Assembly (NCBI RefSeq): GCF_900119155.1
Contig: NZ_FPIR01000024.1
Location: 1 to 48,470 of the forward strand
Length of the DNA stretch: 48,470 bases
Reading direction: 5' to 3'
Source: Ruminococcus sp. YE71
GTDB lineage: Bacteria > Bacillota > Clostridia > Oscillospirales > Ruminococcaceae
Positions 44,894-48,470 of the stretch are shown in pieces (the first letter of the stretch is position 1; each line of letters begins with the position of its first letter). The notes beneath the pieces are model-generated. The model was given only the letters and a program-made list of their open reading frames with translations, ran no database searches and was not told the origin of the DNA. Both the position numbers and the translations under genes were made by a program.

Positions 44894-45113
44894 GTATGGC
44901 TATACATACTAAAAAGTATGGTCGTACATACTCGAAAGTATGGCTATACATACTAAAAAGTATGGTCGTACATACTCGAAAGTATGGCTATACATACTAA
45001 AAAGTATGGTCGTACATACTCGAAAGTATGGCTATACATACTAAAAAGTATGGTCGTACATACTCGAAAGTATGGCTATACATACTAAAAAGTATGGTCG
45101 TACATACTGTTTT
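44894..45113. repeat. Tandem array of five 44-bp units (ten 22-bp half-units)
   Basis: Each 44-bp unit has two related 22-mers, starting GTATGGCTATACATACT and GTATGGTCGTACATACT. Each half-unit carries inverted arms AGTATG and CATACT around a 6-base centre (GCTATA or GTCGTA). The units are essentially identical; only the end of the last one diverges. There are no variable spacers. It has the features of iterons, a centromere or a relaxosome binding array. Confidence 0.92.
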
Positions 45114-45119
45114 GAAAAA

Positions 45120-45188
45120 AAGTGCAAGCACTCAAAAGTGTAAAAAAAGTCCGCACTGCGGACTTTTTCGTTAGAAGTGCTTGCACTT
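45120..45188. other. Nested hairpin structure in the 44.9-45.4 kb intergenic region
   Basis: The outer arms, 45120-45132 (AAGTGCAAGCACT) and 45176-45188 (AGTGCTTGCACTT), are exact reverse complements, and each arm is itself a short palindrome. The terminator-like hairpin at 45144-45168 lies between them. The 523-bp gap 44887-45409 holds the array, this structure and the promoter at 45350. I see no gene in it. Confidence 0.75.
45144..45168. terminator. Bidirectional terminator-like hairpin
   Basis: GTCCGC/GCGGAC with an ACT loop, extended by A5 and T5 to an 11-bp stem. The run of As on one side and Ts on the other would work on both strands. Confidence 0.75.
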
Positions 45189-45349
45189 CCTTTATGCTCA
45201 TTAACTTTTTTACCACTGTGAATTTCAAAAACAATGATTACTTTGTAGTTAAAAGCTGTGGAAACTGTGTCGTGAAAAAAGCAAGGTCTATGCAAGTTTG
45301 ATACTGATTTTTAGGCTTTAAAAATCTTTGCTTTTGAATCATATCTTGC

Positions 45350-45378
45350 TTGACAAAAAGAGAGAGTTATGATAAAAT
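45350..45378 (+). promoter_or_regulatory. Promoter of the toxin-antitoxin pair
   Basis: TTGACA, a 17-base spacer and TAAAAT form a near-consensus sigma-A promoter about 32 bases before the ATG at 45410. AAAGGA is the ribosome site. Confidence 0.8.
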
Positions 45379-45409
45379 AAAGTAAAGAATCACCAAAGGA
45401 AATGATGCA

Positions 45410-45724
45410 ATGCTTGACATTGAAGAACTGAAAAGAATGATAAAGAACGATGACCATGTGATCGTTTCAGGTCATGCCGCACAAAGGCTCAGAGTGCGCG
45501 GCATAAGATACGGTGATATTGTTTCGGCGGTTGACAACGGTGAGATCATCGAACAGTATCCCGAAGATTATCCATATCCGAGTTGTCTTGTTCTTGGCAT
45601 GGCATTGAACAAGCGTTATCTGCACGTTGTCTGCGGTTCAGACGGTGAATATATTTGGATAATCACAGCATACTATCCATCGGAGGATAAATGGCTCGAT
45701 GACTACAAGACAAGGAGGTCATAA
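45410..45724 (+). CDS. DUF4258-domain putative toxin
   Basis: 104 residues. The sequence follows the DUF4258 pattern: S-G-H-A-A-Q-R-L-R-V-R-G-I, then D-I-V-S-A-V-D-N-G-E-I-I-E-Q-Y-P-E-D-Y-P-Y-P-S-C-L-V-L-G, L-H-V-V-C-G and a C-terminal I-I-T-A-Y-Y-P-S-E-D-K-W. DUF4258 proteins are predicted RelE/BrnT-like RNase toxins and often lie directly upstream of a YgiT-type zinc-finger gene, as here (2-bp gap). It has a near-consensus promoter. A plasmid/ICE maintenance role is the usual interpretation. Toxicity itself is not shown by sequence. Confidence 0.82.
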   Translation: MLDIEELKRMIKNDDHVIVSGHAAQRLRVRGIRYGDIVSAVDNGEIIEQYPEDYPYPSCLVLGMALNKRYLHVVCGSDGEYIWIITAYYPSEDKWLDDYKTRRS

Positions 45725-45726
45725 GT

Positions 45727-45957
45727 ATGAAATGCTTTTACTGTAAAGGCGATATTACCGAATCGGTCACAACATACATGACCGAACTGGAAAACTGTAT
45801 CGTTATCATCAGAAATGTCCCATGCCTGAAATGTTCACAGTGCGGAGAGGTCAGCTTCACAGGTGCTACGATGAAGAAGATAGAAGCTATTCTCGATAAG
45901 TGTGAGGGACTTCTGACGGAGATCGCTGTGTTCAACTTCAAAGACACAGCGGCGTGA
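45727..45957 (+). CDS. YgiT/MqsA-type zinc-finger antitoxin
   Basis: 76 residues; AAGGAGG just before the ATG overlaps the end of the toxin gene. Two Cys pairs, C3-F-Y-C6 near the start and C-L-K-C-S-Q-C-G in the middle (about 33-39), form the YgiT/MqsA N-terminal zinc finger. The C-terminal helix has A-T-M-K-K-I-E-A-I-L-D-K-C. No separate helix-turn-helix domain is present, so this is the short, zinc-finger-only version. Paired with the upstream DUF4258 protein, it is the likely antitoxin. Confidence 0.82.
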   Translation: MKCFYCKGDITESVTTYMTELENCIVIIRNVPCLKCSQCGEVSFTGATMKKIEAILDKCEGLLTEIAVFNFKDTAA

Positions 45958-45984
45958 TTTAAAATAGCATAACAGGTATAAAAC

Positions 45985-46020
45985 CAATGCCCATTAGGTC
46001 AAATGACTTAATGGGCATTG
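45985..46020. promoter_or_regulatory. 36-nt inverted repeat upstream of the second RHH gene and relaxase
   Basis: CAATGCCCATTA (45985-45996) pairs with TAATGGGCATTG (46009-46020), and an inner GTCA/TGAC pair surrounds an AA loop, giving a stem of about 17 bp with one G-T pair. It lacks a T-run, so it is a poor terminator. It could be the relaxase recognition hairpin of oriT or the operator of the RHH gene that starts 36 bp later. Confidence 0.7.
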
Positions 46021-46056
46021 TTCATTTCAAATAACAGAAAGTGAGGAGTAATTATC

Positions 46057-46578
46057 ATGGCAAAAGTAAAGAAAACATACACACTTGATAAAGAAGCAGT
46101 AGCTGTCCTTGAACAGATCAGCCTGTCTGAAAATATTCCGGTATCGACGCTGCTTAACAGCTTCATTCTTCAGAAGGGTGTTGAACTTGGAATACTGGAG
46201 ATCGACGAAGTGAAAGACAGCATATACGATGACCGTGAGATCAAGTATAATTATACGGAAGGTCAGACGAGATTTGAAAACCTTTTGCTCACTTCAACTT
46301 CAAAAGTTGTTGACACAGCCGACAAAACAAACTCTACCATACGCGAGGTTGATCTTCGTGTCGGTGACGTTGAGAAGATCGTTTATCAGCTTCGTGATCT
46401 GATAAACATTTTTATAGGCTACTCGCTCCCGCAAGACGGTTCGGTTCCGTTCAGTTCTGCTGATGAGGACAGCGACAATTACGATGGCAGCATCTTTTTG
46501 AAAAAATCGTTGGAGAATTACCGTCGTAAGGCAGAAAGACTGAGAACCGACAGCACGAATTTCGGAGGTCGGAAATAA
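46057..46578 (+). CDS. RHH-type relaxosome accessory protein
   Basis: 173 residues with GTGAGGAG 8-9 bases before the ATG. The N-terminus K-K-T-Y-T-L-D-K-E-A-V-A-V-L-E-Q-I followed by I-P-V-S-T-L-L-N-S-F-I matches a ribbon-helix-helix domain (residues 3-45). The rest is helical (V-D-L-R-V-G-D-V-E-K-I-V-Y-Q-L-R-D-L-I), with an acidic linker and a basic tail. Its stop shares a base with the relaxase start (TAATG), so the two are translated together. This is the usual position of MobC-like nicking accessory proteins. It probably binds the inverted repeat at 45985 or the oriT. Confidence 0.76.
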   Translation: MAKVKKTYTLDKEAVAVLEQISLSENIPVSTLLNSFILQKGVELGILEIDEVKDSIYDDREIKYNYTEGQTRFENLLLTSTSKVVDTADKTNSTIREVDLRVGDVEKIVYQLRDLINIFIGYSLPQDGSVPFSSADEDSDNYDGSIFLKKSLENYRRKAERLRTDSTNFGGRK

Positions 46579-48470
46579 TGCCCGCCGTTGTGCTTAAAAC
46601 TTCGTTCCGTTATACATGGGACATAGGCGGTTATCTTGACTACATGGAAAGACCCGAAGCGTTCAGCAACAGAATAGCTGACAAGAAATCGGAGTATTAC
46701 GATTATCTCGAATACATGGGTAACGATGATAAATCTGACGGTTTGTTTTCAGCTTCAAGTGATCTTCTCGGTGAAGCTGAAAAACAGCAGCTTCGTCAGC
46801 TTGAACGTTCAGCTATGGAACAGGGGTGTCCTAAGTATCTTGGCGTTATCAGCTTTGACAACAACTATCTCATTCAGAACGGCTGGATAGTCGGAACAAC
46901 TCTCGATAAGGATAAGCTAAAGGACTGCGCACGAAAAGCGATAGCCGCTATGATAAATGAATCTGACAAGCTCGATGCGGATAATGTAGTGTGGATTGCG
47001 GCAATACATACCAACACGGATAACGTCCACATACACTTTCAGCTAATAGAAAAAGAGCGCCGTGAGGACAGACGAGTGACCTATTCCGGAAAGGGCAGGG
47101 ACAAGATAGAAACCGGCGCTTTTGAAAAACTTAAATCAACTGTTCTGAGTGACACTCTGACCCGGAAACAGACTCCGATCATTACTGAAATCGAACGGAA
47201 GATACTTGTGCCGTCTATCACGGAAAAGTTTTCACCGACAGCAGAGGTAAATGATCTGATGAACGATCTGCCGCCGACCAATAAGGCATGGCAGTACGGA
47301 CGCGCAAAAATGCTGCCGTACCGTGACAGGATCAAACGCTGTGTTGATGAAATAATCGAGAGCGACAGCGAGCTGTCTGCACAGTTTGACGAGTTCAAAG
47401 CTAAGCTCGAAAATATGAGCAGACAGTATCGGGAACTATACGGAAAACGAACCGACATAAAAACTCCGGTTGAAGAATATGCCGTAAATCATATTGAAGA
47501 TTTTTATAACGCTGCCGGAAACAAGCTGCTTCAGGAAATATACAAGCTGAAATACGAAGATGATGCTCACGAACCTACAATGACGGAAGAAGTAAAAAAA
47601 GCTGCCGCACCCAATCTTATAAAAGAAAAAAATAGGAATTTACGTTCAAATGTTCCTATCCCGGAGGATAGTGATCCGGTTGATGAGAGCTACACCTATG
47701 AATATGAAAAGACTGAACATGAAAAACAAAATATCAGCGATAACAGAAAAGGATATAAACTCGATTGGTCGAAAGAATATAAAAAGGCTCAGAAGATCAT
47801 CTACAACAGAGATTCGACAGCCGATGATATAAAAACAGCCGAAAAAATATTGCTTGCTGAGAGTGGCAAAGGAAATGCCCTTGCGACTTTTGCACTTGGT
47901 AAGCTGTACTCGACTGAAAAGCTCGGAACAAAAGACGAAACAAAATCTTATCAGTATTATGAACTTGCGCTGACTGCTTTTAGGGAACTTGAAAAGACAG
48001 CGGACAAGCAAAAGCCGTACTTACAGTACCGGATAGGCAAAATGTATCAGTACGGACTTGGAACAGAAACAGATTACATTGAAGCGCATGATTGGTTTGA
48101 ACGTTCTGCTAATCAGAACAACAAGTATGCACAGTTTTCGCTTGCCAATATGTATTATTACGGCACCGGAGTTGAACAAGATTTTCAGAAAGCCTTTGAA
48201 TGGTATGAAAGATCATATCAGCAAGGAATGCCGTATGCGGCATTCGCACTTGGTCAGATGTACAGCCGGGGACAGTATGTTGATAAGGATGATGAAAAAG
48301 CGCAAAAATGCTATAAAGAAGCACTTCAAGGCTTTCTCAATATGGAAACGGATGCTGCCGATGATAACCTGCTGTATAAAATCGGGCAGATGTACCGTGA
48401 CGGAAAAGGAACAAAATCAGATATAGCAAAGGCATTGAAGTTTTTTGAGAGATCGGCAGAACTGAACAAC
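46578..48470 (+). CDS. MobP-type relaxase with Sel1 repeats, 3' end outside the window
   Basis: At least 631 residues, open to the last base. The start ATG overlaps the stop of the RHH gene (TAATG) and has GGAGG about 12 bases upstream. Residues 1-200 are the relaxase: conserved G-G-Y-L-D-Y-M early (Y12, Y19 and Y22 are candidate nicking tyrosines), A-A-I-H144-T-N-T-D-N-V-H151-I-H153-F as the metal-binding His motif and Q-Y-G-R-A-K near 252. A charged helical linker follows. From about residue 430 come Sel1-like repeats (A-x-F-A-L-G-K-L-Y, A-Q-F-S-L-A-N-M-Y-Y-Y-G-T-G, A-A-F-A-L-G-Q-M-Y). It would nick oriT and pilot the strand through the channel; the Sel1 part may bind the coupling protein (inference). 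Fits MobP2/MobP3-type relaxases of Clostridia ICEs. Confidence 0.87.
   Translation, partial: MPAVVLKTSFRYTWDIGGYLDYMERPEAFSNRIADKKSEYYDYLEYMGNDDKSDGLFSASSDLLGEAEKQQLRQLERSAMEQGCPKYLGVISFDNNYLIQNGWIVGTTLDKDKLKDCARKAIAAMINESDKLDADNVVWIAAIHTNTDNVHIHFQLIEKERREDRRVTYSGKGRDKIETGAFEKLKSTVLSDTLTRKQTPIITEIERKILVPSITEKFSPTAEVNDLMNDLPPTNKAWQYGRAKMLPYRDRIKRCVDEIIESDSELSAQFDEFKAKLENMSRQYRELYGKRTDIKTPVEEYAVNHIEDFYNAAGNKLLQEIYKLKYEDDAHEPTMTEEVKKAAAPNLIKEKNRNLRSNVPIPEDSDPVDESYTYEYEKTEHEKQNISDNRKGYKLDWSKEYKKAQKIIYNRDSTADDIKTAEKILLAESGKGNALATFALGKLYSTEKLGTKDETKSYQYYELALTAFRELEKTADKQKPYLQYRIGKMYQYGLGTETDYIEAHDWFERSANQNNKYAQFSLANMYYYGTGVEQDFQKAFEWYERSYQQGMPYAAFALGQMYSRGQYVDKDDEKAQKCYKEALQGFLNMETDAADDNLLYKIGQMYRDGKGTKSDIAKALKFFERSAELNN

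Noticed and set aside
44894-45113. Tandem array considered as a CRISPR array
   Set aside because: The units are contiguous and identical with no variable spacers, and no cas genes are present.
1-48470. tRNA, rRNA, integrase, attachment sites, insertion sequences
   Set aside because: I saw no cloverleaf, rRNA segment, recombinase or transposase gene, or insertion-sequence ends; the TnpV-like gene alone does not show a transposon.

Overview
The window looks like most of one module of a large conjugative element, either an integrative and conjugative element (ICE) or a conjugative megaplasmid, from a Gram-positive gut-type Clostridia. A Ruminococcus-like Oscillospiraceae host is the best guess. 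The reasons are strong AGGAGG-type ribosome sites, SpaA/Cna-B surface proteins with a sortase-type tail, Thr/Ser/Gly-rich extracellular linkers, a PrgI/VirB4/TrbL-type conjugation cluster and a MobP-type relaxase. Host taxonomy is inference. No integrase, attachment site, replication protein or coupling protein (VirD4/TcpA) is visible, so both ends of the element lie outside the window.

Layout. At 0-1.3 kb there are small genes, including a TnpV-like one. At 1.4-9.6 kb there are two exported proteins: a CAP-domain protein, and a 2239-residue adhesin with an N-terminal NlpC/P60-like domain, a long stalk of isopeptide-type repeats and an NPSTG wall anchor. At 9.8-11.3 kb are two small genes (one with a CxxC pair) and a tandem SpoVG-like protein. 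At 11.4-30.7 kb are three very large multidomain 'polyvalent' proteins: 3788 aa with YodL-like, MutS-I-like, N6-adenine methylase and SNF2-type helicase regions; 966 aa with an ArdC-like part and an HExxH metallopeptidase; and 930 aa with a MuF-C/PBECR-like N-terminus. Proteins of this kind are thought to enter the recipient or guard incoming DNA. An AT-rich island (about 26.3-28.55 kb) interrupts this block and holds the only minus-strand gene I accept. At 30.7-34.2 kb are small accessory genes, a Toprim/DUF3991 primase-like protein, and a two-gene AT-rich module bracketed by a 46-bp exact direct repeat. At 34.4-44.5 kb are a lipoprotein and the mating-channel genes (VirB2-like pilin, VirB6/TrbL-like, PrgI/VirB3-like, VirB4-like ATPase), followed by a Big2-domain surface protein and a membrane protein. 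At 44.5-48.47 kb is a transfer-origin-like region: a ribbon-helix-helix (RHH) gene, a 5 x 44-bp tandem array, nested hairpins, a DUF4258/YgiT-type toxin-antitoxin pair, a 36-nt inverted repeat, a second RHH gene, and a relaxase with Sel1 repeats that runs off the window.

How it fits together. The relaxase, its RHH partners and the repeats would process the DNA. VirB4, PrgI, VirB6 and VirB2 would form the mating channel. The adhesin, CAP, Big2 and lipoprotein products would act at the cell surface. The polyvalent proteins, Toprim protein and SpoVG-like protein would protect or establish the DNA. The least explained parts are the AT-rich island with its in-frame fusion, the repeat-bracketed 1-kb module linked to a dispersed 16-bp palindrome, and the RHH-gene-plus-iteron array.
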